Positions 42,992 to 52,445 of a stretch of DNA of 64,000 nt are shown in pieces. The position numbers were made by a program, and so were the translations under genes. Within the stretch, counting starts at the first letter, position 1, and the number at the start of each line of letters is the position of its first letter. The DNA comes from Paenibacillus tundrae (GTDB lineage Bacteria; Bacillota; Bacilli; Paenibacillales; Paenibacillaceae). The notes below the pieces were generated by a model. It was not told where the DNA came from. It ran no database searches and worked only from the letters and a program-made list of their open reading frames with translations. The stretch spans positions 84,216-148,215 of the forward strand of contig NZ_JAUSTI010000015.1 of assembly GCF_030812775.1 (NCBI RefSeq), written 5' to 3'.

Positions 42992-44467
42992 ATGAAAATG
43001 AATAGAGAACAGCGTTATCGGCGAATAGAACAAGCAGAGCCAGGTGAAATGGACAAGCTGACAGCCTTGATATCTGCCTGTCCATGGAGACAGCAATATC
43101 ATATCCAACCCATTACAGGACTCCTGAATGACCCTAATGGATTTTCCTACTATGAAGGTCATTATCATTTGTTCTATCAGTGGTTCCCTCTAGGAACCGT
43201 ACATGGAATGAAATATTGGTACCATACCCGTTCAACGGATCTTGTGAATTGGGAAAATGTCGGCATCGGTATAAGTCCAGGTGAGCAATATGATTCACAT
43301 GGAGCATACTCCGGCAGTGCCATTGAAAAGGATGGGAAGCTGCATCTTCTCTACACCGGTAACTCAAGGGATGAAGAGTGGATCAGGCATCCGTATCAAT
43401 GCTTAGCCATTATGGATGAAAGCGGTTCAGTGGTGAAAACACCTCTGCCTGTGATTGATTCAGTACCTTCAGGTTATACCGAACATTATAGAGATCCTAA
43501 GGTCTGGCAAGATGGAGAGCTATATTACTGTGTGATTGGGGCTCAACGAACGAATGAAACGGGCTGTACCGTCATGTATCGTTCAGCAGATCTCAAGCAT
43601 TGGGAATTTCTTGGTGAGGTTGAAACAAAACTCCCGAATTTCGGCTACATGTGGGAATGCCCTGATTACATGACAATGGATAAGCAGGGGATTCTGATCT
43701 TCTCGCCTCAAGGAATTCAGCCTGAAGGGGATTTGTACAACAACATCTATCAATCAGGATATCTTGTTGGTGAACCACTAGATCTAGAGACAAGAGTGTT
43801 CAACCACGGTTCTTTCCAGGAACTAGATCGAGGGTTTGATTTTTATGCACCTCAGACGATGAATGCACCGGACGGCAGACGGATCCTTGTGGGCTGGATG
43901 GGACTTCCTGATCTCGAGTATCCCACAGATGATAGTGGATGGGCACACTGCTTGACGATTCCTCGGCAATTGACGTTGAGGGATGGGAAGCTGATTCAGC
44001 AACCCATTTCGGAAATGGTTAAACTGCGAGCGTCTGAAACAGTTCAACAGCTACATGTCATATTGGATGATGAGAGCCGATCTTTTGCAGGTTTTGAAGG
44101 TATCGCGTATGAATTAGAGTGTGAAATTACAGATTTTGATGCGGAGCGCTTCGGTATTGAGTTTCGAACCAACGAAGATGAGAAAACCGTGGTACAGTAT
44201 GATCGACTGCAACAAAAATTGACGCTGGATCGCTCTTTATCTGGTGCTCCATTAGAGCTAAATAACGGAAATATTAGAAATTGTGCTTTATCAGGGGATA
44301 TCATCAAAATCCATATGTTTGTTGATACATCTTCAGTCGAGATATTCGTAAATGATGGGGAAGAGGTATTCACTAGCCGCATATTTCCAAGCCGAGATAG
44401 TGTGGGCATTCGTTTTTTTGCACATGGCGGCAAGGCAGAGTTCAAAGCGAGCAAATGGGATTATTAG
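42992..44467 (+). CDS. scrB: Sucrose-6-phosphate hydrolase, GH32
   Basis: Intracellular invertase of 491 residues hydrolysing sucrose 6-phosphate delivered by the PTS. GH32 motifs: LLNDPNGFSYYEGHYHLFYQW (catalytic nucleophile Asp), the RDP in HYRDPKVWQ (transition-state stabiliser) and MWECPDYM (acid/base Glu). The five-bladed propeller is followed by a C-terminal beta sandwich (about 340-490; HMFVDTSSVEIFVNDGEEVFTSRIFP). No signal peptide, in line with a phosphorylated substrate. Several ATGs (42986, 42992, 42998) are in frame; AAGGGTGG best fits 42992. It is followed by a half copy of the interspersed repeat and then scrA. Confidence 0.92.
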   Translation: MKMNREQRYRRIEQAEPGEMDKLTALISACPWRQQYHIQPITGLLNDPNGFSYYEGHYHLFYQWFPLGTVHGMKYWYHTRSTDLVNWENVGIGISPGEQYDSHGAYSGSAIEKDGKLHLLYTGNSRDEEWIRHPYQCLAIMDESGSVVKTPLPVIDSVPSGYTEHYRDPKVWQDGELYYCVIGAQRTNETGCTVMYRSADLKHWEFLGEVETKLPNFGYMWECPDYMTMDKQGILIFSPQGIQPEGDLYNNIYQSGYLVGEPLDLETRVFNHGSFQELDRGFDFYAPQTMNAPDGRRILVGWMGLPDLEYPTDDSGWAHCLTIPRQLTLRDGKLIQQPISEMVKLRASETVQQLHVILDDESRSFAGFEGIAYELECEITDFDAERFGIEFRTNEDEKTVVQYDRLQQKLTLDRSLSGAPLELNNGNIRNCALSGDIIKIHMFVDTSSVEIFVNDGEEVFTSRIFPSRDSVGIRFFAHGGKAEFKASKWDY

Positions 44468-44543
44468 AGAGGTTGTTCAAAAAGTAGCGCTTATGATTAC
44501 GAAGCATGCCTGTCCGTATCTCAGGCGGCGAATATGGATTTAT
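44467..44543. repeat. Interspersed repeat, left half only (copy B)
   Basis: AGAGGTTGTTCAAAAAGT followed by CGCTTATGATTACGAA aligns with the first 75 bases of copy A; the right half with the opposite end is absent. It fills the scrB-scrA gap and stops just before the scrA ribosome binding site. Confidence 0.65.
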
Positions 44544-44561
44544 TGAGAGGAATGAATAAAG

Positions 44562-46553
44562 ATGTCGGAGAACAAAAAAATTGCCGAAGAAGTCATTCAG
44601 GCCATTGGAGGCAAGGAGAACATAGCTTCCTTCGCCCACTGTGCGACACGCTTACGTATCATGGTCAATGACAAAGAGAAGATCGATCAGAAGCAAATTG
44701 AGAATATTGATAAGGTTAAAGGTGCCTTTTTTAATTCAGGTCAATATCAGATTATCTTTGGTACAGGTACGGTCAATCGCATTTTTGAAGAAGTTGAGAA
44801 GCTCGGCATTGAAGGGTCTTCCAAGGAAGAAGTGAAGAGTCAGGGAAAAAAGGAAGGCAATGCGCTTCAACGAGGTATCCGTACGTTTGGTGACGTCTTC
44901 GTTCCAATTATCCCTGTGCTTGTGGCGACAGGTCTATTCATGGGTCTACGTGGCTTGCTTACACAAAATGAAATTTTATCCTTGTTCGGTGCGACGCCAG
45001 AGGATATTTCACCGAATTTCCTGCTGTTCACTCAAATTCTGACGGACACTGCATTTGCATTTCTACCTGCACTGGTCGCATGGTCAGCATTCCGTGTATT
45101 CGGCGGAAGTCCAGTCCTTGGTATCGTCCTGGGTCTAATGTTGGTTAACCCAGCGTTGCCGAATGCCTACGCAGTAGCTGATGGATCAGCGCAACCGCTG
45201 CATATGTTTGGATTTATCCCAGTGGTAGGGTATCAAGGCTCCGTGCTTCCTGCATTCTTCGTGGGATTGATCGGGGCGAAGTTCGAGAAGGTGCTTCGCA
45301 GACGTGTGCCTGAGGCGCTCGACTTGATCTTAACACCGTTTATTACGCTTACAGTCATGATTACACTAGGATTGTTTGCAATCGGGCCAGTATTCCACTC
45401 CCTTGAAGAATGGGTACTTCAGGGAACCACAGCTGTATTGGATCTGCCGTTTGGTATTGCGGGAATCATTATTGGTTTCTTTCATCAAATTATCGTTGTT
45501 ACGGGCGTGCATCATATCTTCAACTTTCTTGAAATTCAGCTGTTGGAGAAAACAGGCTTTAATGCGTTTAATGCCATTATTACCTGCGCTATGGCTGCTC
45601 AGGGTGCGGCTTGTCTAGCTGTAGGATTAAAAACGAAAAATATGAAGTTAAAAGCACTTGCACTACCTTCATCATTGTCCGCATTTCTGGGTATTACAGA
45701 ACCGGCCATTTTCGGTGTGAATCTGCGCTACATGAAACCGTTCATTATGGGGCTTGTTGGGGGAGCTGTTGGTGGATTCATTGCTTCATTATTCCACCTA
45801 CAAGGCACAGGTATGGCTGTTACTGTAATACCAGGAACATTGCTGTACCTGAATAGCCAACTTCCATTGTACATTCTGTCCAATCTGACTGCGATGGCTA
45901 TCGCATTTGCACTGACATGGTTCTTTGGTTATAAGGATGCACCTGCTGTGGAAACGGCTACGTCTACGCATTCAGGCGGTGCCAATGGGATTAGGACGAA
46001 TCCAGCAGTAGCAGTAGATCCGTCAGAGGTTGAGCGTACTCATACGAATGAGATCACAAGCAGCCGCCAAAAGGTAGAATCGTTAACCATTTTGTCACCT
46101 ATGACGGGCACTGCGGTTGAGCTTGAGCAAGTTCCTGATCCTGCTTTCTCAGAGAAGCATATGGGCGAAGGACTCGCTATTGAGCCATCCGAAGGCCGGG
46201 TAGTTGCACCGTTTGATGGCACGATCGCACATGTCATGATCAAGAGTAAACATGCAATCATCCTTGAACATGAAACCGGAGTGCAAATGCTTGTGCATAT
46301 CGGGATCAACACGGTTGGACTCAAAGGTGAAGGCTTTACCCTGCACGTCAACAATGGGGATGTGGTAAAAGCCGGACAATTATTGATTGAATTCGATATG
46401 GAATTCATTCAGAATGCCGGTCTACCGATTATTACACCTGTATTGATTCCAAACGGAAATGAAACGATTGAACGCGTGGAAACATCCATAACCGGAAACG
46501 TACAGGCAAATAGTGAAGCTATTATGGTTGTAAGATTCACGAAACCACAATAA
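44562..46553 (+). CDS. scrA: PTS sucrose transporter subunit IIBCA
   Basis: Phosphotransferase permease of 663 residues with domain order IIB-IIC-IIA. IIB (about 1-85) carries phospho-Cys27 in FAHCATRLRI. IIC (about 105-460) has about ten membrane segments (GDVFVPIIPVLVATGLFMGLRG, VVTGVHHIFNFLEIQLL, LGITEPAIFGVNLRYMKPF). IIA (about 510-663) is the glucose-type domain with His579 in MLVHIGINTVGLKG. It belongs to the beta-glucoside/sucrose PTS family; neighbouring scrB and the LacI regulator support sucrose. GAGAGGAATG precedes the ATG. Unlike many sucrose IIBC proteins it has its own IIA. Confidence 0.92.
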   Translation: MSENKKIAEEVIQAIGGKENIASFAHCATRLRIMVNDKEKIDQKQIENIDKVKGAFFNSGQYQIIFGTGTVNRIFEEVEKLGIEGSSKEEVKSQGKKEGNALQRGIRTFGDVFVPIIPVLVATGLFMGLRGLLTQNEILSLFGATPEDISPNFLLFTQILTDTAFAFLPALVAWSAFRVFGGSPVLGIVLGLMLVNPALPNAYAVADGSAQPLHMFGFIPVVGYQGSVLPAFFVGLIGAKFEKVLRRRVPEALDLILTPFITLTVMITLGLFAIGPVFHSLEEWVLQGTTAVLDLPFGIAGIIIGFFHQIIVVTGVHHIFNFLEIQLLEKTGFNAFNAIITCAMAAQGAACLAVGLKTKNMKLKALALPSSLSAFLGITEPAIFGVNLRYMKPFIMGLVGGAVGGFIASLFHLQGTGMAVTVIPGTLLYLNSQLPLYILSNLTAMAIAFALTWFFGYKDAPAVETATSTHSGGANGIRTNPAVAVDPSEVERTHTNEITSSRQKVESLTILSPMTGTAVELEQVPDPAFSEKHMGEGLAIEPSEGRVVAPFDGTIAHVMIKSKHAIILEHETGVQMLVHIGINTVGLKGEGFTLHVNNGDVVKAGQLLIEFDMEFIQNAGLPIITPVLIPNGNETIERVETSITGNVQANSEAIMVVRFTKPQ

Positions 46554-46566
46554 GAAAATATTCAGA

Positions 46567-46598
46567 AGGAACCTGGTGAGTCTATCAGGTTCCTTTTT
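46567..46598 (+). terminator. Rho-independent terminator of the sucrose operon
   Basis: AAGGAACCTG / CAGGTTCCTTTTT stem with a ten-base loop. Confidence 0.88.
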
Positions 46599-46626
46599 AC
46601 ATGTTTAGGGTGGTATTTACTCCAGC

Positions 46627-47526
46627 CTATAGACCCGCTTCTCGCTTCAACCTTGAAGCAATCAACAGCAGATCCTCGGCAGAGATGCCTGGAGCGAATT
46701 CTTCGGGTAGATCAGGCAGATCAGGAATGCTCCCACTATGACCAGGTAGGCCGGCATAGGCTTCCAATTTGCCTCCATCAATAGGATGCACACCTTTCCA
46801 GATCTGTGCGATGTTCTGATAATCCTTATCGCTAAATGTATAAAGCCTGCGATGTTCACCCATCGCTTCCCATTTACGAGTGGTATCAAACACTTTATTG
46901 TCGAGTTTCGGAATCGGAAATAATTTAGTCACGTCAACCCCAGTGGCGATCTGTAGTGCTTTTGCATAAGCCAAGATATGTACGCCTCCGCGGACAAGCA
47001 AATAACCGGTCATCTCCCTAGCCGCAGGATGATCCGTCATTTCGTAGACTCTCATTTTATGCGTACGTGCACCACACTCCAGAAAAAAGTTATGCAGCAG
47101 ATCGAAGATTAGATTGCCACTACTTACAACATACGAACCATTCCAAGGTCTACCCATGGAATCATACGGGAGTGCGGTTTGGGCAGATTCAATGAAATGG
47201 GAGGTCATTCGTGCGTCTTTACCGATGCGTAAAGGTGTAGAATCTGGATCACCCGGAGATGTAGAACCCACTAACATGAGATTAATCGTATTGGCAACTA
47301 ATTCAACATGCCCGAATTCTTCCGCTGTGATACTTGCAACAATATCATAGAAGGCACGAAGCTTTGTTTTTCCTCTAAAATTAAAAGATTGAAACATATA
47401 ATTGTTGAGCGTTGACATTTCCCCGAATCGTCCACCCAGTAGTTCCTGTACAGCACTCGCTCCGTTGGGATCAGGACTTCCTGAGAGGGGAAGCTCAATC
47501 GCCAAACGATCGACACGTTTAAACAT
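46627..47526 (-). CDS. Manganese catalase
   Basis: Non-heme dimanganese catalase of 299 residues, breaking down hydrogen peroxide. Metal ligands in the four-helix bundle are visible: Glu36 in GRFGEMSTLNNYMFQSF, Glu70 and His73 in TAEEFGHVEL, Glu in LLHNFFLECGARTHKMRVYEM and His in LLVRGGVHILAYAKAL. The loop after helix 2 (VGSTSPGDPDSTPLRIGKD) and the C-terminal extension IPDLPDLPEEFAPGIS are usual for Bacillales YdbD-like members, including spore-associated ones. GAGGAGG precedes the ATG. Convergent with scrA. Confidence 0.95.
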   Translation of the reverse strand: MFKRVDRLAIELPLSGSPDPNGASAVQELLGGRFGEMSTLNNYMFQSFNFRGKTKLRAFYDIVASITAEEFGHVELVANTINLMLVGSTSPGDPDSTPLRIGKDARMTSHFIESAQTALPYDSMGRPWNGSYVVSSGNLIFDLLHNFFLECGARTHKMRVYEMTDHPAAREMTGYLLVRGGVHILAYAKALQIATGVDVTKLFPIPKLDNKVFDTTRKWEAMGEHRRLYTFSDKDYQNIAQIWKGVHPIDGGKLEAYAGLPGHSGSIPDLPDLPEEFAPGISAEDLLLIASRLKREAGL

Positions 47527-47663
47527 GGTGTTACCTCCTCAAACCAAATTACAGTATAGGTATGAGGCGCTACTTGTACGTTATTCGGAACTATCGAAAA
47601 CATCCAAAAATAAATACAGATAAGGTCATCTATGGTAGGAGTGACACAAGTCTAAATATACAC

Positions 47664-47700
47664 AAACGCCCTGTTAGAGCGAAGTGCTCTGACAGGACGC
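47664..47700 (-). terminator. Terminator of the endoglucanase gene
   Basis: CGCCCTGTTAGAGC and GCTCTGACAGGACG pair around GAAGT with some G-U pairs; minus-strand transcript ends in GTTTGTG. Located just after the GH5 stop codon at 47746. Confidence 0.65.
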
Positions 47701-47745
47701 CGTATTGAATGATTTTTAATTGAAGTGAGTTAGGTTATGTTCAAT

Positions 47746-49467
47746 TCAGGAAGCTGTGCCAACAACGCTGTTCCCATTTTTCGTGATTTTGTAGGTGATG
47801 ATATCTCCGCTCCAGAAATGGAACTTAAGAATGACTTGTCCATCATTGGTTTCATTGAAGAAGTTTTGTTTCAACTCAATGACATTACTATTGTAATTCG
47901 GGCTGAACGTGTAGGAGAACTCTTTAAACGATGTCCAGTTCTGTGGCCCTGCATTACCGCCATTGACATAGGTTGCTTCCATAGTGGCAAGTTGGTTGCC
48001 ATTGAATGTTGTTGGAATTGCGAATGAGCTTGTAGTACCTGTTGTACTGTTCAATTTAGGTGTGTCATATTTGATAAGATTAAAATGCCAGTTAGCTCCT
48101 TTGTTGAATTTTGCTGTAAGCTTCGCATTAACACCAAGGTTGCCTGAAGAGGTAAGTCTAGTTAACAAGCTGGATTTCAATGTGAGTACATCACCGCTAA
48201 TGGTGTAATCTGTCCCTTTAACAAGGGTTGTATTTCCATGAACAAGAGAGTTGAACGTATTGCCATTCAGATTCAATTTTACGGTTTTATCTTGTACTGC
48301 AGCGCCTTTTTTCAGATAGACTTGATCTGATTCTGCTGTTGCAGAACGTCCAGTCCAGCTTGCTTTCATCGTATTATAGAGATCTTGGTCAGACCAAGTG
48401 AAGGATGTACGGCCAAAATGCTGACCATTATCCCATAACATCGTTGTCATTTGCTTTTGACGAAGGTACTGGCCAATGAATTCGAAGAATTTCAGCTTCT
48501 CACCTTGTTGAATGACACCGGTATGCTGGTCAAATCCAAGTAAGCCATATTCGCCGACAATGACAGGGATGCCTTTAGCTACAAATGCATTGTAGACGCG
48601 GTCAAATGTGTCCGTAATATCTTTTTGAACCTCAGCGTTATATTTGGTAACACCTGCAATGTTTACACTGAACGGCCAAAATCCATAATAGTGCACTGTA
48701 GCGATAATGTTCGGATCATTTAATTTGGAAATAGTTTGTGATAAGGCATCCAAATCAGCTTGATTAGAAGCTGTATGTAACGTTGGGAGAACGAGAGGGC
48801 GAGTAGCGTTGTTACCACCAGATGTTCTCACAATGTTATGGAATGACGTATTCAGCTCGTCCAATAGACGGTATGAAGTTGCAGGATCCGTTGTTCCACC
48901 TTCAGTGAAACGGGGCTCGTTGACACTTTCGAACATCAGCTTGTTCGAGCTGTTCTTGAACTTATTGGCGATCTGAGTCCAAGCCGCATTGTATCGAGCA
49001 AGAACATTCGTGCGATCATTCTCCATGTAACTGATCCATTGCCATGAATCATGATGAATATTAATCATCACATACAGATTGGCATCGAGAGCCCAGTTTA
49101 CCACTTCTTGCACTCGGTTCATGTAAGCGGCATCAATTGTGTAGTTAGGTGCGCCACCAATATGAGCCTGCCAGGTCACAGGGATGCGAATGCTCTTATA
49201 GCCTTGGTTGGCAATATTCTGAATCAACTCTTTTGTGATGCGTGGATTGCCCCAGGCTGTCTCATCTGCTCCAATGGCATCCAGTGAATTCCCGAGGTTC
49301 CATCCGGGTTCCATCGCTGAAACATACGATTGAATATTCGAAGGTGCGGCAGTCACAGTAGGCTGAACTTGTTCGTTACTAGCCGCTGATGCGATGGCCG
49401 AGGAGAAAAGTGATACGATCATCACCGTGACGAGGGTAAGAGAGAGAACAGATTTACGTTTAGTCAT
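47746..49467 (-). CDS. Secreted endoglucanase, GH5 with X2 and CBM46 modules
   Basis: Extracellular glucanase of 573 residues. A signal peptide (MTKRKSVLSLTLVTVMIVSL, cleavage near AIASAAS at about 30) precedes a GH5 (subfamily 4-like) catalytic domain (about 40-375) with MEPGWNLGNSLDA, IHHD, acid/base Glu184 in FESVNEPRF, HYYGFWPFS and nucleophile Glu306 in VIVGEYG. Then an X2/CBM_X2 immunoglobulin-like module (about 385-470; VHGNTTLVKGTDYTISGDVLT) and a C-terminal CBM46 (about 475-570; VILKFHFWSGDIITYKI). This order is known from Cel5B-type enzymes acting on beta-glucan and xyloglucan. A CRE-like box lies upstream at 49597. Confidence 0.93.
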   Translation of the reverse strand: MTKRKSVLSLTLVTVMIVSLFSSAIASAASNEQVQPTVTAAPSNIQSYVSAMEPGWNLGNSLDAIGADETAWGNPRITKELIQNIANQGYKSIRIPVTWQAHIGGAPNYTIDAAYMNRVQEVVNWALDANLYVMINIHHDSWQWISYMENDRTNVLARYNAAWTQIANKFKNSSNKLMFESVNEPRFTEGGTTDPATSYRLLDELNTSFHNIVRTSGGNNATRPLVLPTLHTASNQADLDALSQTISKLNDPNIIATVHYYGFWPFSVNIAGVTKYNAEVQKDITDTFDRVYNAFVAKGIPVIVGEYGLLGFDQHTGVIQQGEKLKFFEFIGQYLRQKQMTTMLWDNGQHFGRTSFTWSDQDLYNTMKASWTGRSATAESDQVYLKKGAAVQDKTVKLNLNGNTFNSLVHGNTTLVKGTDYTISGDVLTLKSSLLTRLTSSGNLGVNAKLTAKFNKGANWHFNLIKYDTPKLNSTTGTTSSFAIPTTFNGNQLATMEATYVNGGNAGPQNWTSFKEFSYTFSPNYNSNVIELKQNFFNETNDGQVILKFHFWSGDIITYKITKNGNSVVGTAS

Positions 49468-49596
49468 TAATCATAATCTCCTTTTCTAGAAAATGAGTGT
49501 GTACTACCGAATGAACCAACGAATACGGTGTATCTGGGTCCAAGAAGTAACATTTTACCTAATGTCCAAAAAAGGAACCACCTCCAAAAATAGGAT

Positions 49597-49610
49597 TGAA
49601 AGCGTTTTCT
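49597..49610. promoter_or_regulatory. CRE-like catabolite control site
   Basis: TGAAAGCGTTTTCT matches the CcpA consensus TGWAANCGNTNWCA at 13 of 14 positions, 130 bases upstream of the endoglucanase start. Confidence 0.6.
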
Positions 49611-49722
49611 GAATTGAACTATAACATGTTAACCGACATCAAAGTACCCTAATAATTGGGTGAAAAATCATGTAGAAATTAGTGGTATAGACACCAATTT
49701 TGTTAGTAAAAGTAAGTTCAAA

Positions 49723-50322
49723 TCATGTTCTCTCCCGTTTCACATGGAAAACTTCAGTGGACAACAGCATGAGCTCCACAATCTGTGTGCTCATATACTG
49801 CGGGGATGTGGGGAATTCTTCTTCAATCCAACGAATCAAGAGACCCGCGACGCCATGCGCACGATAGATGTACAGCCACTTAGGGTCAATTAAGGTTCCT
49901 TCCTCCAGTTCGTACTCATACTCCGATAGAAATAGATTCTCTATAGCTCGCGCGATTTGGTATCTAAAATCGACCTGGATATGATCGCTTAACAGCAATT
50001 TATAGAGAGCTGCATGCTTTTTCAGATATGTAAATAACGTAATATCATCCGTCTGCATTTCTTTCAAATTCACTTTGCTAATCGACTGATAGGGATGCTG
50101 AATTTGTCTAATGAACTCATCCAATACATCTTGAATGACTTCGTGTAACAGTTCGTCTTTAGTGGCATAATGGGCGTAAAATGTTCCCCGGTTATAGTTA
50201 GCTTCTCGCACAATTTCGGATATGGATAGTTGCTGGAACGGCTTTTGAAATTACAAATGCACAAAGGTCTCTTTCTATGCGGTTTTGGAGCGTAGAACAC
50301 GCTTGTCCAATGAATCTGTCAT
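49723..50322 (-). pseudogene. TetR family regulator inactivated by two nonsense codons
   Basis: ATG at 50322 with a GAGGTGAAC binding site starts a 200-codon TetR-type reading frame that is interrupted in phase by TAG at 50277-50275 (codon 16) and TAA at 50253-50251 (codon 24). Around them the sequence is normal: MTDSLDKRVLRSKTA, stop, KETFVHL, stop, FQKPFQQLSISEIVREANYN, then RGTFYAHYATKDELL and a typical ligand-binding domain ending in HVKRERT. Both stops can come from CAG and CAA by C-to-T changes. An in-frame GTG at 50211 would omit most of the HTH. No adjacent efflux gene is seen. Confidence 0.8.
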
Positions 50323-50395
50323 CGTATGTTCACCTCAAATTCAGTATGGTTGAATATCACTATTCCTGCAACTTACTATACAAATCTTATGCATA

Positions 50396-50411
50396 TGTAC
50401 AGTAACGTACA
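50396..50411. promoter_or_regulatory. Palindrome upstream of the TetR pseudogene
   Basis: TGTACAGTAACGTACA, with TGTAC / GTACA half-sites, 74 bases before the TetR start codon; typical of an autoregulatory TetR operator. Confidence 0.4.
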
Positions 50412-50534
50412 AATACTGGTGGATTACGGATTGATGCTGATTGAAATAGTTTATAAGATTCCAGCTGTGCAGTCGTGCAAGTAAGGTGAATACGCTCTCA
50501 TTATTACTATTTCTAAAAAGAATCCACATTAAAA

Positions 50535-50563
50535 TTGACATTTTCTCTATTCCTTGCTAAAGT
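50535..50563 (+). promoter_or_regulatory. Probable promoter of the bglA transcript
   Basis: TTGACA with a 17-base spacer to a weak TAAAGT -10, 28 bases before the RAT sequence. Confidence 0.45.
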
Positions 50564-50590
50564 TTTATCCAATCCGCATAACTGTGATCT

Positions 50591-50622
50591 GGGAATGTTA
50601 CCGATACGGGCATAACCTGAGC
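50591..50622 (+). promoter_or_regulatory. LicT/BglG ribonucleic antiterminator (RAT 1)
   Basis: GGGAATGTTACCGATACGGG plus CATAACCTGAG matches the RAT hairpin bound by LicT-type proteins (GGATTGTTACTG...GGCAAAACCT). Its last bases AACCT are shared with the terminator that follows. Confidence 0.8.
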
Positions 50623-50669
50623 TTGCTTGCTTACACGTCAATGTGTAACCAGGCTGGTTCGGGTTTTTT
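50614..50669 (+). terminator. Conditional terminator before bglA
   Basis: AACCTGAGC...TTACAC pairs over about 23 bases with GTGTAA...TTCGGGTT (two mismatches, some G-U pairs), then TTTTTT. Overlaps RAT 1, so LicT binding prevents it. Confidence 0.8.
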
Positions 50670-50738
50670 CTATTTATATATCCTAGATTGCAGAATCATG
50701 GTGGACGATGAATTACATAATTCGGAAGGAGAATGATG

Positions 50739-52181
50739 ATGACTAACTTTAAATTTCCTGCAGATTTTCTATGGGGTGGAGCTATTGCTGCCAATCAAGC
50801 GGAAGGTGCTTACCTTGAAGATGGTAAAGGTCTGAGTATTGTTGATCTCTTACCAACTGGTGAGAATCGTAGAAGCATTATGAAGGGGAATGTTCCAGGT
50901 TTTGAACCGTTAGAAGGCGAGTTCTATCCTTCGCATGGGGCGATTGATTTCTATCATCGATATCCTGAGGATATTGCTTTGTTTGCTGAAATGGGCTTCA
51001 AAGCACTGCGTGTATCCATTGCCTGGGCTCGAATTTTCCCATCAGGTGAAGATACACAGCCGAATGAGGCTGGTCTGAAATTTTACGATGATCTCTTCGA
51101 TGAATTGTTGAAGCATGGTATTCAGCCTGTCGTTACACTTGCACATTTCGATGTGCCTGTAAACCTCATTCAGAAGTATGGCAGCTGGAGAAGTCGTAAG
51201 CTGGTAACCTTGTTCGAAACTTATGCAACAACCGTGTTTACACGTTATAAAGATAAAGTGAAATACTGGATGACTTTTAATGAAATCAATATGCTACTGC
51301 ATCTGCCATTCTTAGGAGCTGGCTTGGCATTTGAAGAAGGGGATAACATTAAGGAAATTCAGTATCAGGCTGCCCACCATCAGTTGGTTGCAAGTGCACT
51401 AGCTGTGAAGGCTTGTCACGAAATTATTCCAGATGCAATGATTGGTTGTATGCTTGCTGCCGGCAGCTTTTATCCATACACTTGTAATCCAGAAGATGTG
51501 TTCCAAGGCATGGAGAAGGATAGAGAGTCTTATTTCTTCATTGATGTTCAGTCACGTGGTGAATACCCTGGTTATGCCAAACGTTTCTTCAAGGATCACA
51601 AGTTGAACATTGAAATGCAGCCAGGCGACGCCGAAATCCTGAAGAATCATACTGTGGATTACATTGGCTTCAGTTATTATTCAAGCCGTACAACGAGCAC
51701 CGATCCAGAAGTGATCAAAAATATGACAAGTGGGAACGTATTTGGTTCTGTGGCTAACCCGTATCTGGCCAAATCCGAATGGGGCTGGACAATCGATCCA
51801 AAAGGATTCCGTATCACTGCGAATCAATTGCACGACCGTTATCAGAAGCCACTGTTTGTCGTAGAAAATGGATTCGGTGCTCATGATGAAGTCACAGCAG
51901 AAGGTGAAGTAGATGATAGCTACCGGATTGATTATTTGAAACGTCATGTTGCCGAAATGGGTGAAGCAATTCAAGACGGTGTGAACATTATTGGTTACAC
52001 GAGCTGGGGGCCAATTGATATCGTTAGTGCCTCTTCAGGCGAGATGAGAAAACGCTACGGTTATATCTATGTTGATCGGGATAATGAAGGGAACGGAACT
52101 CTGCAACGTGTGAAGAAAAAGAGCTATTTTTGGTATCAAAATGTAATTCAATCTAACGGAACCAATCTTGGTGAAGAATAA
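50739..52181 (+). CDS. bglA: 6-phospho-beta-glucosidase, GH1
   Basis: GH1 enzyme of 480 residues splitting phosphorylated aryl-beta-glucosides or cellobiose. Catalytic acid/base Glu182 in TFNEIN and nucleophile Glu376 in FVVENGFGAHD. The phosphate-binding SSGEMRKRYGYIYVDRD segment is that of 6-phospho enzymes. N-terminal FPADFLWGGAIAANQAEGAYLEDGKG is typical. Three ATGs follow AAGGAGA; the third (50739) has the best spacing. The leader has a RAT and terminator, linking expression to the LicT protein encoded 264 bases downstream. Confidence 0.95.
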   Translation: MTNFKFPADFLWGGAIAANQAEGAYLEDGKGLSIVDLLPTGENRRSIMKGNVPGFEPLEGEFYPSHGAIDFYHRYPEDIALFAEMGFKALRVSIAWARIFPSGEDTQPNEAGLKFYDDLFDELLKHGIQPVVTLAHFDVPVNLIQKYGSWRSRKLVTLFETYATTVFTRYKDKVKYWMTFNEINMLLHLPFLGAGLAFEEGDNIKEIQYQAAHHQLVASALAVKACHEIIPDAMIGCMLAAGSFYPYTCNPEDVFQGMEKDRESYFFIDVQSRGEYPGYAKRFFKDHKLNIEMQPGDAEILKNHTVDYIGFSYYSSRTTSTDPEVIKNMTSGNVFGSVANPYLAKSEWGWTIDPKGFRITANQLHDRYQKPLFVVENGFGAHDEVTAEGEVDDSYRIDYLKRHVAEMGEAIQDGVNIIGYTSWGPIDIVSASSGEMRKRYGYIYVDRDNEGNGTLQRVKKKSYFWYQNVIQSNGTNLGEE

Positions 52182-52240
52182 TATCGAAGCTAAGCAATCG
52201 GAAGAACCAGAACTGCTGGAACTTCCGATTGTCCCCTCAT

Positions 52241-52254
52241 TGAAAGCGTTGACA
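52241..52254. promoter_or_regulatory. Perfect CRE box
   Basis: TGAAAGCGTTGACA fits the CcpA consensus TGWAANCGNTNWCA at every position and overlaps the -35 box of the licT promoter, the geometry of catabolite repression. Confidence 0.8.
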
Positions 52255-52278
52255 TATGGACATGTTTCGCGCTATACT
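52249..52278 (+). promoter_or_regulatory. SigA-type promoter of licT
   Basis: TTGACA, 18-base spacer, TATACT, with RAT 2 starting 22 bases downstream. Confidence 0.75.
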
Positions 52279-52299
52279 TGACGCAAATATATCGTTTAT

Positions 52300-52333
52300 G
52301 GGATTGTTACTACACGAAGTAGGCAAAACCTGA
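52300..52333 (+). promoter_or_regulatory. LicT/BglG ribonucleic antiterminator (RAT 2)
   Basis: GGGATTGTTACTACACGAAG followed by TAGGCAAAACCTGA, close to the LicT RAT consensus. Upstream of licT itself, implying autoregulation. Confidence 0.85.
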
Positions 52334-52391
52334 GCAACAAAAAAAGAAGACATGATGTCTTGTTTATTTTGTGTTGCTTCAGGTTTTTTTT
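52326..52391 (+). terminator. Conditional terminator before licT
   Basis: AACCTGAGCAACA / TGTTGCTTCAGGTT stem with an inner AAGACAT / ATGTCTT stem, then TTTTTTT. Overlaps RAT 2. Confidence 0.85.
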
Positions 52392-52445
52392 GCGCCCAAA
52401 AATGATAAATTACAGATATACGTGGAACGTGACGGGGGGATTGAA

